A stretch of 64,000 nucleotides of DNA from positions 62,001-126,000 of the forward strand of contig CAJJJM010000002.1 in NCBI GenBank assembly GCA_905187815.1, written 5' to 3'. The DNA comes from an uncultured Methanomassiliicoccaceae archaeon (GTDB lineage Archaea > Thermoplasmatota > Thermoplasmata > Methanomassiliicoccales > Methanomethylophilaceae). The translations under genes and the position numbers were made by a program. Shown one piece after another: positions 52,931-62,250 of this stretch (position 1 is its first letter; each line of letters starts with the position of its first letter). The notes beneath the pieces were generated by a model. That model was given only the letters and a program-made list of their open reading frames with translations, did not search any database and was not told the DNA's origin.

Positions 52931-53230
52931 ATGTTTTGTCCATCATGCGGATCGATGATGTTCCCGAAGGAGGGGAAGTACGTCTGCAACTCATGCGGTG
53001 CCACCAAGGACATCGAAGGCAAGGCGGAGGTCATCGTAACGGATTCTAGGGACAGGATGATGAAAGTCATCGACGAGGAGGTCGCGACACTCCCCAAGAC
53101 ACGTATTCTCTGCCCGGAGTGCGGGCACACGGAGGCGTTCTTCGTCATCAGGCAGACCCGCGCCGCGGATGAGCCTGAGACCAGGATCTACCGTTGCTGC
53201 AAGTGCAACCACTCCTGGAGGGAGTACTGA
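52931..53230 (+). CDS. tfs: Transcription factor S (TFIIS-like RNA cleavage factor)
   Basis: 99 residues. N-terminal zinc ribbon (CPSCG, CNSCG) and C-terminal TFIIS-type ribbon (CPECG, CCKC). The hairpin RQTRAADEPETRIYRC carries the acidic residues that enter the polymerase and stimulate cleavage of backtracked RNA. CTTTATAGG at about 52890-52898 is the probable TATA box. Overlaps pcn by one base (TGATG). Confidence 0.95.
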   Translation: MFCPSCGSMMFPKEGKYVCNSCGATKDIEGKAEVIVTDSRDRMMKVIDEEVATLPKTRILCPECGHTEAFFVIRQTRAADEPETRIYRCCKCNHSWREY

Positions 53231-53964
53231 TGTTCAGCGCGGAGCTCAAGTCCGACACCCTCAAAGGTCTCGTGAACATCATCTCCACGCTCATTGACGA
53301 GGTCAAATTCACAATCACATCGGAGGGCATGACCCTCAAGGCCGTCGACGCCGCGCACGTCGCCATGATAGAGATGGAGGTCGAGAAGTGCGCGTTCGAG
53401 AAGTACGAGGCCGAGGACTGCGAGATCGGACTGGACCTGGACAAGGTCAAGGACGTCCTGAAGCTCGCCGCCTCCGGCGACGTCATCGGCATGGAGCAGG
53501 ACGACACGCACGGAAGGCTCGTGTTCAAGGTAGGCAACATCACCAGGCGCATGAACCTGGTCGACACGACCACCATGAGCGACCCCAAGGTCCCCCAGCT
53601 CTCCCTCATCGACAAGATCAGCCTGCCGGTTGATGAGCTCCAGAAGGGAATCCGCGCGGCGGACAAGATCTCGGACCACATCACGCTCAAGGCGGGCCCG
53701 GGATACTTCGACATGTCCTGCGAAGGTGACACGGATTCCGTCAACCTCCACCTGGACGGAGACTCGGTCAAGGTCGAAGCGGACTCCGACGTCAGCAGCA
53801 TGTTCCCGCTGGACTACTTCTCCAACATCATCAAGGCGATCCCCGCCGGAACGACGGTAAGGGTAGAGCTCGACAACGACTACCCCGTCAAGCTCGTGTT
53901 CTCACTGGCCGACGGAAACGCCAGGGTGAACTACCTCCTGGCACCAAGGATCGAGAGCGAGTGA
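53230..53964 (+). CDS. pcn: DNA polymerase sliding clamp (PCNA)
   Basis: 244 residues, the standard archaeal PCNA length. Forms the homotrimeric ring that tethers polymerase, ligase and FEN1. Recognisable by LKAVDAAHVAMIEMEV (interdomain and centre-loop region), the GDVIGMEQDD connector and the C-terminal RVNYLLAPRIE used in PIP-box binding. Its start overlaps the tfs stop, so transcription elongation and replication factors share an operon. Confidence 0.97.
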   Translation: MFSAELKSDTLKGLVNIISTLIDEVKFTITSEGMTLKAVDAAHVAMIEMEVEKCAFEKYEAEDCEIGLDLDKVKDVLKLAASGDVIGMEQDDTHGRLVFKVGNITRRMNLVDTTTMSDPKVPQLSLIDKISLPVDELQKGIRAADKISDHITLKAGPGYFDMSCEGDTDSVNLHLDGDSVKVEADSDVSSMFPLDYFSNIIKAIPAGTTVRVELDNDYPVKLVFSLADGNARVNYLLAPRIESE

Positions 53965-53965
53965 C

Positions 53966-54796
53966 ATGAAGGACATCAGCGTTGCCGAGCTCGAGGAGAT
54001 CGCCAACAGGCTGAGGATCCACGTGGTGGAGATGACTACCGCCGCGGGTTCCGGGCATCCCGGAGGATCCCTGTCAGCCGCAGACCTGATGGCGGTCCTG
54101 TACTTCCGCAACCTCAACCACGACCCTGCCAACCCCCAGTGGGAGGACAGGGACAGGTTCGTCCTCTCAAAGGGCCATGTGGCCCCCGTCCTGTACGCCG
54201 CCCTGGCCGAGTCCGGCTATTTCCCGGTGGAGGACCTCGTCACACTGAGGAAGATGGGCTCCAAGCTCCAGGGGCATCCCGTCCGCGGGAAGGTCCCCGG
54301 GGTGGAGATGTCCACAGGGTCCCTAGGACAGGGGCTCAGCATGTCATGCGGCATCGCCCTCGCAGGGAAGATGGACGGCAAGGACTACAAGACCTACTGC
54401 CTCCTCGGAGACGGGGAGCTCCAGAGCGGCCAGAACTGGGAGGCCGCGATGTTCGCCAGCCACAACGGGCTCAGCAATCTCATCGCCATCGTGGACAGGA
54501 ACAGGCTCCAGATCACGGGCGGAACGGAGGAGGCCGTCAGCCTCGAGCCCCTCCCCGAGAAGTGGAAGGCCTTCGGCTGGAACGTCATAATCATCAACGG
54601 TCACAACATCAGGCAGATCGAGGAGGCGCTGGACAAGGCGGCGGCATCCAAGAGGAGGCCCACTGTGATCATCATGAACACCATCAAGGGCAAGGGGGTC
54701 TCATTCATGGAGAACAACGTCGGGTTCCACGGCAAGGCCTGCAACCACGAGGAGTTCGAGAAGGCCATGTCCGAGCTCAAGGGGGTGTCCCAATGA
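53966..54796 (+). CDS. Transketolase, N-terminal (TPP-binding) subunit
   Basis: 276 residues. Split archaeal transketolase, first half. TPP/Mg2+ motif GDGELQSGQNWEAAMFASHN (about 152-171) and the GSGHPGGSLSAADLMAVLYF N-terminus. Pairs with the next gene to move two-carbon units among sugar phosphates. Starts two bases after pcn. Confidence 0.95.
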   Translation: MKDISVAELEEIANRLRIHVVEMTTAAGSGHPGGSLSAADLMAVLYFRNLNHDPANPQWEDRDRFVLSKGHVAPVLYAALAESGYFPVEDLVTLRKMGSKLQGHPVRGKVPGVEMSTGSLGQGLSMSCGIALAGKMDGKDYKTYCLLGDGELQSGQNWEAAMFASHNGLSNLIAIVDRNRLQITGGTEEAVSLEPLPEKWKAFGWNVIIINGHNIRQIEEALDKAAASKRRPTVIIMNTIKGKGVSFMENNVGFHGKACNHEEFEKAMSELKGVSQ

Positions 54797-55734
54797 GCGA
54801 GAAACTCGCGCAGCGCAACTACTACGGCAAGGCCCTGGCGGAGCTGGCGGCCGAGAACCCGAGGGTCGTCGTCCTCGACGCGGACCTCGCCGGTTCGACG
54901 AAGACCTCGGATTTCAAGAAGGTCTGCCCCGAGAGGTTCGTGGAGGTCGGCATAGCCGAGCAGAACATGATCGGGATCGCGGCGGGCCTGGCGGCATCCG
55001 GGAAGATCGCATTCGCATCCACATTCGGAGTGTTCGCCACCGGCAGGTGCTGGGAGCAGATCAGGCTCGCAGTCGCCTATCCGAGGCTCAACGTGAAGAT
55101 CGTCGCCACCCACTGCGGGATCAGCGTCGGAGAGGACGGGGCATCCCATCAGGCCCTGGAGGACATGGCCGTCATGCGCGCCCTGCCGAACATGACCGTT
55201 ATCTCGCCCGCAGACGCATACGAGGCGTATGCAGCCACCAAGGCGATCGCCGACTACGACGGCCCCGTGTACATGAGGATGGGCCGTGCGGAGTTCCCGA
55301 CGATTACGTCCCCCGATGCGGAGTTCACCATCGGCAAGGCCACCGTCATGAGGGAGGGCGGGGATGTGACACTGGTCGGATGCGGCCAGATGGTCTCGTT
55401 CTGTCTGGATGCGGCCGAGGAGCTCTCGAAGGAGGGCGTCGAGGCCGAGGTCATAAACATGTCCACGATCAAGCCCCTGGACACCGAGACGCTCATCGCG
55501 TCGGTCTCCAAGACGGGCTGTTGCGTCACCGCCGAGGAGCACAGCATCATCGGCGGTCTCGGTTCCGCGGTGGCGGAGGCTCTCTCCGAGAGCGTCATGG
55601 CGCCGCTGGAGAGGGTCGGCACCCGCGACACGTTCGGCGAGTCCGGCAAACCCGACGAGCTCATGCAGAAGTACGGGCTCACGGCCGCGCACATCGCCGA
55701 GGCGGCCAGGAAATCCATTTCGAGGAGGAGATGA
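54793..55734 (+). CDS. Transketolase, C-terminal subunit
   Basis: 313 residues. Pyrimidine-binding half: VVVLDADLAGST, RFVEVGIAEQNMIGIAAGLA with the catalytic Glu in GIAEQN, and THCGISVGEDGASHQALED. The C-terminal transketolase domain begins near residue 190. ATGA overlap with the N-terminal subunit gene ensures equal synthesis. Confidence 0.95.
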   Translation: MSEKLAQRNYYGKALAELAAENPRVVVLDADLAGSTKTSDFKKVCPERFVEVGIAEQNMIGIAAGLAASGKIAFASTFGVFATGRCWEQIRLAVAYPRLNVKIVATHCGISVGEDGASHQALEDMAVMRALPNMTVISPADAYEAYAATKAIADYDGPVYMRMGRAEFPTITSPDAEFTIGKATVMREGGDVTLVGCGQMVSFCLDAAEELSKEGVEAEVINMSTIKPLDTETLIASVSKTGCCVTAEEHSIIGGLGSAVAEALSESVMAPLERVGTRDTFGESGKPDELMQKYGLTAAHIAEAARKSISRRR

Positions 55735-55735
55735 C

Positions 55736-56383
55736 ATGAAGGTATTCATTGACACTGCGAACCTTGACATGATCAAGGAGATCAACAGCTGGGGAATCCT
55801 GGACGGAGTCACGACCAACCCCAGTCTCATCGCCAAGGAGGGCGTCGACGTCAGGACCCGCGTCAGGGAGATCGCCGAGGTCGTCGACGGACCCATCTCC
55901 GCCGAGGCCATGTCCATGACCTGCGACGAGATGGTCAAGGAGGGCCGCGAGCTCGCATCCATCCACCCCAACATCAACGTCAAACTGCCCATGTGCATCG
56001 AGACGCTGAAGGCCACCAAGATCCTGTCCTCCGAGGGGATCAGGGTCAACGTCACGCTGATCTTCTCCCCGCTCCAGGCGCTTCTCGCCGCCAAGGCCGG
56101 AGCCGCGTTCGTCTCGCCGTTCATCGGACGCCTGGACGACATCGGGGAGCACGGTATCGACCTCGTTTCCCAGATCAGGACGATCTTCGACAACTACGGG
56201 ATCGAGACGGAGATCATCGCCGCGTCCATCCGCGGGCCCGCACATGTCCTCGACGCCGCCCTCTGCGGTGCGGACATCGCCACCATCCCCTACGACACCC
56301 TCAAGCTGATGGTGAAGCACCCCAAGACGGACGAGGGCATCCAGAAGTTCATCGCGGACTACGAGAAGTCCAAGAAGAGCTGA
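55736..56383 (+). CDS. tal: Transaldolase / fructose-6-phosphate aldolase-like
   Basis: 215 residues, the short decameric TalC/Fsa type. MKVFIDTANLDMIKEI start, DGVTTNPSLIAKEG, the Schiff-base lysine in INVKLPM (about 83), and AGAAFVSPFIGRLDDIG. With the split transketolase it gives a non-oxidative pentose phosphate route for making erythrose- and ribose-phosphates. Same operon. Confidence 0.93.
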   Translation: MKVFIDTANLDMIKEINSWGILDGVTTNPSLIAKEGVDVRTRVREIAEVVDGPISAEAMSMTCDEMVKEGRELASIHPNINVKLPMCIETLKATKILSSEGIRVNVTLIFSPLQALLAAKAGAAFVSPFIGRLDDIGEHGIDLVSQIRTIFDNYGIETEIIAASIRGPAHVLDAALCGADIATIPYDTLKLMVKHPKTDEGIQKFIADYEKSKKS

Positions 56384-56387
56384 GCAG

Positions 56388-57530
56388 ATGCACGACGTAG
56401 TGGTCGTCGGCGGCGGTCCTGCCGGAAGCCGCACGGCGGCCCTCCTCGCACGTGGCGCGGATGTGCTCGTGCTCGAGGAGCATCGGTGCTCGGGCATCCC
56501 CATGCAGTGCGCGGGGCTCATCACCGATGACGTCATCAAACTATCCGGCGTCACGCCGGACATCCTTTCCACCATTCTGGGCGCGGAGGTCGTGTTCCCC
56601 GACGGGAGCACGGTCCGCGTCAGTTCAGAGAAGCCGATCGCCAGGGCCGTCGACCGCGCCGGTCTCGATTCGAGGATGGCCGATGCCGCCCTGTCCGCAG
56701 GCGCGGAGTTCTCGTACGGTACCAGGTACATCTCCCACTCGACATCCGGCAGGGTCTCGATAGTCACATCAACAGGAGATGTCGAATCATCATCGATTGT
56801 CGGAGCCGACGGGCATTCCTCGAAGGTCGCAAGGTCGGTTCCGGGGAGCGGTCCCGAGGAGTATCTCCGCGGGATTCAGGCGGACGTGGCAGTGCGCATG
56901 GAGCATCAGGATATGTTCAGGGTCCGTCTTGGGAGCAGATATGCCCCAGGGTTCTTCACATGGGAGATCCCCTGCGGGGATTTCACACGCATCGGCCTGT
57001 GCATATCCTGGTCAGCCGGCCCTCCGGCCCCATATCTGAAGAGGCTCCTGTCCGATATCGGCGTGGAGGAAAGGATCATTGGCATGCACAGCGGCAAGAT
57101 CCCTCTGGGGAACGGGGGAAACACGGTCGCGGATCGCACGGCCCTTGTAGGGGATGCGGCCTGCCAGGTCAAGCCCGTCTCCGGTGGCGGATTGTATCCG
57201 GGACTGACTGCCGCGGGCATACTTGCCGAAACGCTTCTCACAAGTGTACGCGATGGCGATTTCACAAAGGATGCCTTGGAGAAGTATGAAAACGATTGCG
57301 ATAAGGCATTCGGTTCCGAACTGAGGGCGGGACGCAGGCTCAGGCGCATGTTCACCCGCATGTCGGACGAGGACCTGAATGCGGCCGGAAGGTACGCCTC
57401 CAGGGATGACGTGCGCTCCATCCTGGACGGCATAGACATCGATCATCCGTCGAGGGTCGTCAGAGGGCTGGTCCGCCATCCGGCGGCGATGCTGTCCGCG
57501 ATCCCGCTGATCATGAGGTGCATAGTATGA
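56388..57530 (+). CDS. Geranylgeranyl reductase-family FAD oxidoreductase
   Basis: 380 residues. FAD-binding DVVVVGGGPAGSRTAALLA at the N-terminus, the CAGLITDDV segment typical of geranylgeranyl reductases (MQCAGLIT), GDAACQVKPVSGGGLYPGL for the second FAD contact. Family members saturate the isoprenoid chains of archaeal lipids. It may instead act on menaquinone or other prenyl groups. Last four bases overlap the taw2 start. Confidence 0.9.
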   Translation: MHDVVVVGGGPAGSRTAALLARGADVLVLEEHRCSGIPMQCAGLITDDVIKLSGVTPDILSTILGAEVVFPDGSTVRVSSEKPIARAVDRAGLDSRMADAALSAGAEFSYGTRYISHSTSGRVSIVTSTGDVESSSIVGADGHSSKVARSVPGSGPEEYLRGIQADVAVRMEHQDMFRVRLGSRYAPGFFTWEIPCGDFTRIGLCISWSAGPPAPYLKRLLSDIGVEERIIGMHSGKIPLGNGGNTVADRTALVGDAACQVKPVSGGGLYPGLTAAGILAETLLTSVRDGDFTKDALEKYENDCDKAFGSELRAGRRLRRMFTRMSDEDLNAAGRYASRDDVRSILDGIDIDHPSRVVRGLVRHPAAMLSAIPLIMRCIV

Positions 57531-58564
57531 GGACGGTCACATTCGTCAGGATCCCGACAGAGGATGCGGGTCCGAGGATAAGGGAGCTGATGGACCGCGG
57601 CGTGGTGGATCTGCATGCCAAGATCTCCAAGGATGATGAGTACCGCTATGTGCCCATCCTTCCAGAGCACATCGAAACGCTCGTCGGCGAAGGCTACGAG
57701 ACCGTGGAGGGCGAGGCCCACACGCTCGACCGCCGCAGTCCGCAGGAGAGGATACGCGAGGCCCTGTCGGACCACCCGGACATCCTGGACATCCTGCCGG
57801 ACCACTGGGAGTTCGTCGGGGACATCGTGATAGTCAAGATGGATCCCCGCTGCATGCCCTACGGGAGGCTCATCGGCGAGACGTATGCCCGCATCCTCGG
57901 GGCGAAGACGGTCTGCGCCGATGTGCGCGGAGTCTCAGGCGAGTTCCGCAGGCCCAGCATGGAGATCCTCTACGGGACGGACACGGAGTCTGTACGTCTG
58001 GAGAACGGGATACGGTACTTCTTCGACGTCACCAAGGTGATGTACGCCTCCGGCAACACGGACGAGCGCATGCGTATGAGACGCCTGGACTGCACCGGGG
58101 AGACTGTCGTCGACATGTTCGCCGGGATAGGGTACTTCACCCTCCCGCTAGCGAAGTACTCCGGTGCCAGGAGGGTCTTCGCATGCGAGAAGAATCCGGA
58201 CTCGTACGGTTTCCTGGTCCGCAACGTGCGTGACAACGGCGTGTCGGATGTGGTGGTGCCGATCCTCGCGGACAACAGGGACCTCCTGGGAACACGGTTC
58301 GCCGACAGGATCCTCATGGGCTACGTCCAGACGACATCCGATTTCCTGGATGCGGCCCTCAGGATGATAAAACCGGGTGGCGTGATCCACTACCACGACA
58401 CCTTCTACGTGAGCGAGTACCGTCAGAGGATCCAGGAGATCTTCTCCGAGCACTGCGGGGACGGGTACGAGATACTCGGCATCCGCGAGGTGAAGTCCTT
58501 CGCCCCCGCCGTGTCCCACTACGTCGCGGATGTGAGGATAACCGAGCCTGATGGCCCGGAATGA
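57527..58564 (+). CDS. taw2: Taw2-type tRNA wyosine-pathway transferase (Trm5 family)
   Basis: 345 residues. Class I SAM fold: TVVDMFAGIGYFTLPLAKYS (about 188-207). In Trm5 the catalytic motif is NPPY; here the site reads ADRILMGYVQTTSDFL, which is the Taw2 pattern. That indicates transfer of the 3-amino-3-carboxypropyl group to 4-demethylwyosine at position 37 of tRNA-Phe rather than methylation. Start set by ATGA overlap. Confidence 0.88.
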   Translation: MRTVTFVRIPTEDAGPRIRELMDRGVVDLHAKISKDDEYRYVPILPEHIETLVGEGYETVEGEAHTLDRRSPQERIREALSDHPDILDILPDHWEFVGDIVIVKMDPRCMPYGRLIGETYARILGAKTVCADVRGVSGEFRRPSMEILYGTDTESVRLENGIRYFFDVTKVMYASGNTDERMRMRRLDCTGETVVDMFAGIGYFTLPLAKYSGARRVFACEKNPDSYGFLVRNVRDNGVSDVVVPILADNRDLLGTRFADRILMGYVQTTSDFLDAALRMIKPGGVIHYHDTFYVSEYRQRIQEIFSEHCGDGYEILGIREVKSFAPAVSHYVADVRITEPDGPE

Positions 58565-58567
58565 GGT

Positions 58568-60070
58568 TCAGACCTTCTCACCGGCGCTGCTGGCGGTGAG
58601 GAGTGTGTTCATCGCGTCCCTGTACTTCTCGCCCTGGGCGTCTATCACGCCCTTGGCGAACGGCACGAGGTACTGGGCGAAATCAAGCTCATCGGCAGAG
58701 AGCTTCACGGGGATCTCCATGCCGGTGGCGATCGCGAACGCGGCGGCGACCACGCGGGACTTGCTGTCCTTCAGTGCGGTCTTGCCGACGGTCTCCACCA
58801 CCATGTTGCCTCCGCCGACCTTGGCGGCCTTCGCCAGTTTGTCAGCCACGGTGGTTATCTGACCGGGTTTCTTGAATTCCGGGAGGGATGCGACGACGTC
58901 CGCGGAGACGTAGATGCTGTACGCGTTCGCCAGGACGGTCAGCGGCTGGCCCTTGGAGACGTTGCCCATGGCGTCCGCGGTCTTCATGTCGGTGTGGGCG
59001 GCGATGAGCTCCTTCCAGTCCAGGTCCCACAGGGCTCCGTACGCCTCGGAGACCTTGTTGGTCTTCAGGATCACTGCCCTGTTGTTCTCGGACAGGAACT
59101 TCTTGAGGGAGGCCTTCTCCCTCTCCTCGCCGGCGAGGTCTGCTATGAAGTCGTCCAGCGAGGAGCCGTAGTTCTTCGTGCCTATGATGTAGGTCGCGGT
59201 CGCCCCGTCCTTCAGGCTGCCCATCCTGGCCCTCTTCACGGAGGATATGAGCGCCGAGTCGGTGACCTTCCCGACCATGTAGTCCTTCAGCCTGTCCCCG
59301 GTGATGGGCTCGACGTCGCTCTCCCCGGCGGCGTGGTACTTGTGCCTGACACTGACCTCGATGTCATCCAGGGGGTCGATGGCTGCCAGCCTGGAGACGA
59401 TGTACATGAGGGTGGACACGTCCCTGGCGCATCCGTCGCAGATCCTGATCGTCTCGCCGAGGGACTTGATGCGGATCTCGAGCACGGCGGATGTCTCGTG
59501 GCCGCACTGGAGCCCGTCCTCCGGGAACTCGTAGGGCGTCTCCCAGAAGGTGTCGTACAGGTAGTCCTCCGGCATGTTGGGGGAGTCCGAGCACACGAGG
59601 TCGTCTCCGAAGGAGTAGAGATGGAGCTTGTTCTTCTTCACGACGCCGTTGTAGAGGAGGAGCCTCTTGCGGGGGTCGTCGTAGTACTGGCATCCGATCA
59701 GGTATGTCGGCGAGACGGTTCCGCGCACGGCGTACGAGACCTTCTCCCCACCGAGCATCCCGCTCGCCAGCATCGGGATGGCCCCCTCGGCCGCCAGGGA
59801 TATGGTTCCGGCGTAGGCCCTGACGATGTCGTCCCCTCCGAGCCTCGACGCCTCCTTCACCAGGGCGTCCTTGTTGTTGCGGATCTTCTGGAGGGAATCG
59901 ATGTTCTTGAACGTCTTGTCGAAAACGCATTTCCTGCAGTTCCCAGCGCACTGGGGCCTGAGCAGCCCAGGGTTGTCCGCGAGGGTCCTCGCGCGGTCTA
60001 GGAGGTCGTCCTCCAGCCTCTTGGACGAATGTTTGACACCCCTCATTCTGAGACGTCTCTTGCCGGCCAT
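58568..60070 (-). CDS. Conserved-looking cysteine-rich protein, function unknown
   Basis: 500 residues, no membrane segment. A basic N-terminus (MAGKRRLRMRGVKHSSKR) is followed by cysteines in CAGNCRKCVF (about 42-51), a CGHE at about 191, and CDGCARD near 213, which together could hold one or two zinc or iron-sulphur sites. The remainder is mixed alpha/beta without a recognised motif. Convergent with taw2, three bases between stops. Possibly co-transcribed with the ATPase gene upstream at 60131. Confidence 0.75.
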   Translation of the reverse strand: MAGKRRLRMRGVKHSSKRLEDDLLDRARTLADNPGLLRPQCAGNCRKCVFDKTFKNIDSLQKIRNNKDALVKEASRLGGDDIVRAYAGTISLAAEGAIPMLASGMLGGEKVSYAVRGTVSPTYLIGCQYYDDPRKRLLLYNGVVKKNKLHLYSFGDDLVCSDSPNMPEDYLYDTFWETPYEFPEDGLQCGHETSAVLEIRIKSLGETIRICDGCARDVSTLMYIVSRLAAIDPLDDIEVSVRHKYHAAGESDVEPITGDRLKDYMVGKVTDSALISSVKRARMGSLKDGATATYIIGTKNYGSSLDDFIADLAGEEREKASLKKFLSENNRAVILKTNKVSEAYGALWDLDWKELIAAHTDMKTADAMGNVSKGQPLTVLANAYSIYVSADVVASLPEFKKPGQITTVADKLAKAAKVGGGNMVVETVGKTALKDSKSRVVAAAFAIATGMEIPVKLSADELDFAQYLVPFAKGVIDAQGEKYRDAMNTLLTASSAGEKV

Positions 60071-60130
60071 GGAGCGGTGAATGGGGTGTTCGTAAAAGAG
60101 GGTTTTGCACGGTCTTTCGGAGATGAAGTA

Positions 60131-61543
60131 TCACAGAGGCTCTGCTGGGGCATTCCCCATGATCTGGTCCAAGTTGACCAGTTTCACATTGTCGCTGATA
60201 CTTGCATAGTCCAACAGATCATCGTCAAATCCAGACGTCGAGAACAGCATGTATGTGGGATTCACTTCGGTCTTCGTCAGTTCCGTTCTCTCTATGAGTT
60301 CGTTGAGTTCGTGGAATCCTGTCAGGCGGTTACGCATCTTACATTCTCCGAAAATGTAGTATGTGGCGCTCCCGCTCTCCACCTTGGCTGTGACATCGAT
60401 GTCCACAACGATCGGCTTCCCATCGTTCCCTTTGGTTTTCGAAGCCCCCCACCAGCGACCGATCTCAGTGCAGTAGTAGTTGTTCCTGAGATAGTTCATG
60501 CATGCGAATTCAAACCTCAGTCCTAGGTATGTCGATATGCTTGGCGCCAGTTTATTAAGGGTCTCCGCAGGCATTTTACTGTCTATCTTCATCCTGTTGG
60601 ATTCGTAAATTCCGTAGTAGAATGCCACTGCATCTTCTTTTATGTAATAACGGGGATGTTTCGGAGCACCGTACATCGGATGGTGAATCCCCAGGATGTC
60701 GGAATCCAGCAATCTCTGTAATTGATTCCTGCACGTCATCCTCTCCATGTTCGTCTTCTCGGCGATTGTCTTGTTAGTAACAGATCCCTCGGATATGACA
60801 CGCAGAATGGAGCGATACTCTTCCACATTGGACATTCCGCACCCTATTAGCAGTTGGACGTCTTTTTGTAGAGGGGCCTGTTTCCTGAGGAAGGCATTCC
60901 AGATGCACTCCTCGTATGTGTCCCCGATAGCTTCTACATGGAATCCCGGGAATCCACCTATCGTAAGATACAGTCTGAGGACATCCAAATCGCACAGGTT
61001 GGGATGGAGTTCCGAGCATTCTTTCAGGGACAGCGGTTCAAGTTCTATGCTGTTCGGGAACCTTCCGTACAAAGGACGGTGGGGATCCGAGGTAAGTTCG
61101 ATCATCGTGGATGCGTACGAGCCGCAGATTATCACCATCGTGTCCGTGCCTTTCAGGAGAGTGTCCACGAATCTTTGAAATTCAGACGATATCTCCCCTT
61201 TTTCATCATCACCGACAAGATATTGAAACTCGTCAAACACGACAACGGTTTCAGACTCCCTGCAATAGTCTGCTATGTCCTTGAGGCTCCGGTACAGCAT
61301 GTCATAATCGTCCCTTTGCCTACCAGTCGTCTCACTGAACACATCTGCCATGAACTTCAGCTGACTGGACAGCGATCCTGTTGTGTATTCGAAGCATATA
61401 CTGCGTTTGTCTTTACAGAATTGGCTGATGAGTTCGGATTTTCCGACGCGTCTTTTTCCGTAGATCAGGCAGGTCTTCACGCCTTCCCTCTTCCTCAGGT
61501 CTTCCAGACGTTCAAGCTCGTACCTTCTCCCGACAAACACCAT
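60131..61543 (-). CDS. Archaeal ATPase with DUF234-type C-terminus
   Basis: 470 residues. STAND-like archaeal ATPase: VFVGRRYELERLEDL start, Walker A YGKRRVGKSELI (about 29-40), Walker B TVVVFDEFQYLV (near 100), IGGFPGF in the lid region, a winged helix (about 255-315: KTNMERMTCRNQLQRLLDSD), and a DUF234 domain at the C-terminus, which resembles a PD-(D/E)XK nuclease fold (VVDIDVTAK...YIFGECKMRNR gives D and E-x-K). Function unknown; such genes are often mobile and abundant in archaea. Codon bias is weaker than in its neighbours. Confidence 0.85.
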   Translation of the reverse strand: MVFVGRRYELERLEDLRKREGVKTCLIYGKRRVGKSELISQFCKDKRSICFEYTTGSLSSQLKFMADVFSETTGRQRDDYDMLYRSLKDIADYCRESETVVVFDEFQYLVGDDEKGEISSEFQRFVDTLLKGTDTMVIICGSYASTMIELTSDPHRPLYGRFPNSIELEPLSLKECSELHPNLCDLDVLRLYLTIGGFPGFHVEAIGDTYEECIWNAFLRKQAPLQKDVQLLIGCGMSNVEEYRSILRVISEGSVTNKTIAEKTNMERMTCRNQLQRLLDSDILGIHHPMYGAPKHPRYYIKEDAVAFYYGIYESNRMKIDSKMPAETLNKLAPSISTYLGLRFEFACMNYLRNNYYCTEIGRWWGASKTKGNDGKPIVVDIDVTAKVESGSATYYIFGECKMRNRLTGFHELNELIERTELTKTEVNPTYMLFSTSGFDDDLLDYASISDNVKLVNLDQIMGNAPAEPL

Positions 61544-61554
61544 GGTTTGTCAAA

Positions 61555-61640
61555 CAACACATGATTATTTTAATTAATCTTTTTTAAAAATAATTTTTCT
61601 AAAATGATTTTTGAAAAAATTATTTTAATTTTTGATAAGA
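61555..61640. promoter_or_regulatory. Very AT-rich promoter with inverted repeat upstream of the DUF234-type ATPase
   Basis: AAAATAATTTTTC (61587-61599) and GAAAAAATTATTTT (61613-61626) are inverted copies differing by one inserted base. The stretch is almost pure A/T and contains TATA-like TTAATTAA. It resembles the AT-rich palindromic promoter in front of the IetAS-type pair. Confidence 0.5.
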
Positions 61641-61724
61641 CTCAAGTGTTACGACGATCGTCTCATCGGAAAGCGGTCAGCACAATTCATAACCGTCGTC
61701 ACCGATAGGAATCCGTGGATATAC

Positions 61725-62159
61725 ATGATCTATACACCGCTCACAGTCAAGGCGGCTCGCATCGCGTACGACGCACATCACGGGCAGTACGACGTCTGCG
61801 GCATGCCGTACATATTCCATCCCTTCACGGTGGCCGAGAGCATGACCGACGAGTACTCCACATGCGTGGCGCTATTGCACGACGTGGTGGAGGACACAGA
61901 TTTGACCCTGGAGGATCTGGAGGGGGAGTTCCCCGAGGAGGTCATCGAGGCCGTACGCCTGATGACCCACGACAAGGATGTCGACTACGAGGAGTACGTC
62001 ACCGCCCTGAAGGGCAACCCCATCGCGAGGGCGGTGAAGATGGCGGATGTGGAGCACAACGCGAACGAGTCCCGCAACGCCCTCGCTGACGTCTCGGAGA
62101 AGAAGAGGGAGCATTGGCGCAGGAAGTACGCCAGGGCCAGGGAGATACTCGAAGGATGA
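61725..62159 (+). CDS. HD-domain phosphohydrolase (RelA/SpoT hydrolase-like)
   Basis: 144 residues. HD-domain metal site: HPFTVAESM with the first His, ALLHDVVEDTDLTLEDL with H-D and the E-D pair, and VKMADVEHNANES with the last Asp. This is the (p)ppGpp-hydrolase-like subgroup (SpoT/MESH1 type) without a synthetase domain. Substrate in this host unknown. First ATG in the conserved region used; upstream in-frame codons lack support. Confidence 0.88.
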   Translation: MIYTPLTVKAARIAYDAHHGQYDVCGMPYIFHPFTVAESMTDEYSTCVALLHDVVEDTDLTLEDLEGEFPEEVIEAVRLMTHDKDVDYEEYVTALKGNPIARAVKMADVEHNANESRNALADVSEKKREHWRRKYARAREILEG

Positions 62160-62223
62160 TGGGCCACGGCCCGGTCCAGCCTTCCGCCCATCCGTTTGCA
62201 TCGGATCCTTTCTGAGAAGGGTT

Positions 62224-62241
62224 CCCGGCCCGGAGGCCGGG
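62224..62241. terminator. Hairpin between the HD gene and the SPFH operon
   Basis: CCCGGCC (62224-62230) pairs with GGCCGGG (62235-62241). It lies between converging genes. Confidence 0.6.
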
Positions 62242-62250
62242 TAAGGTGGT

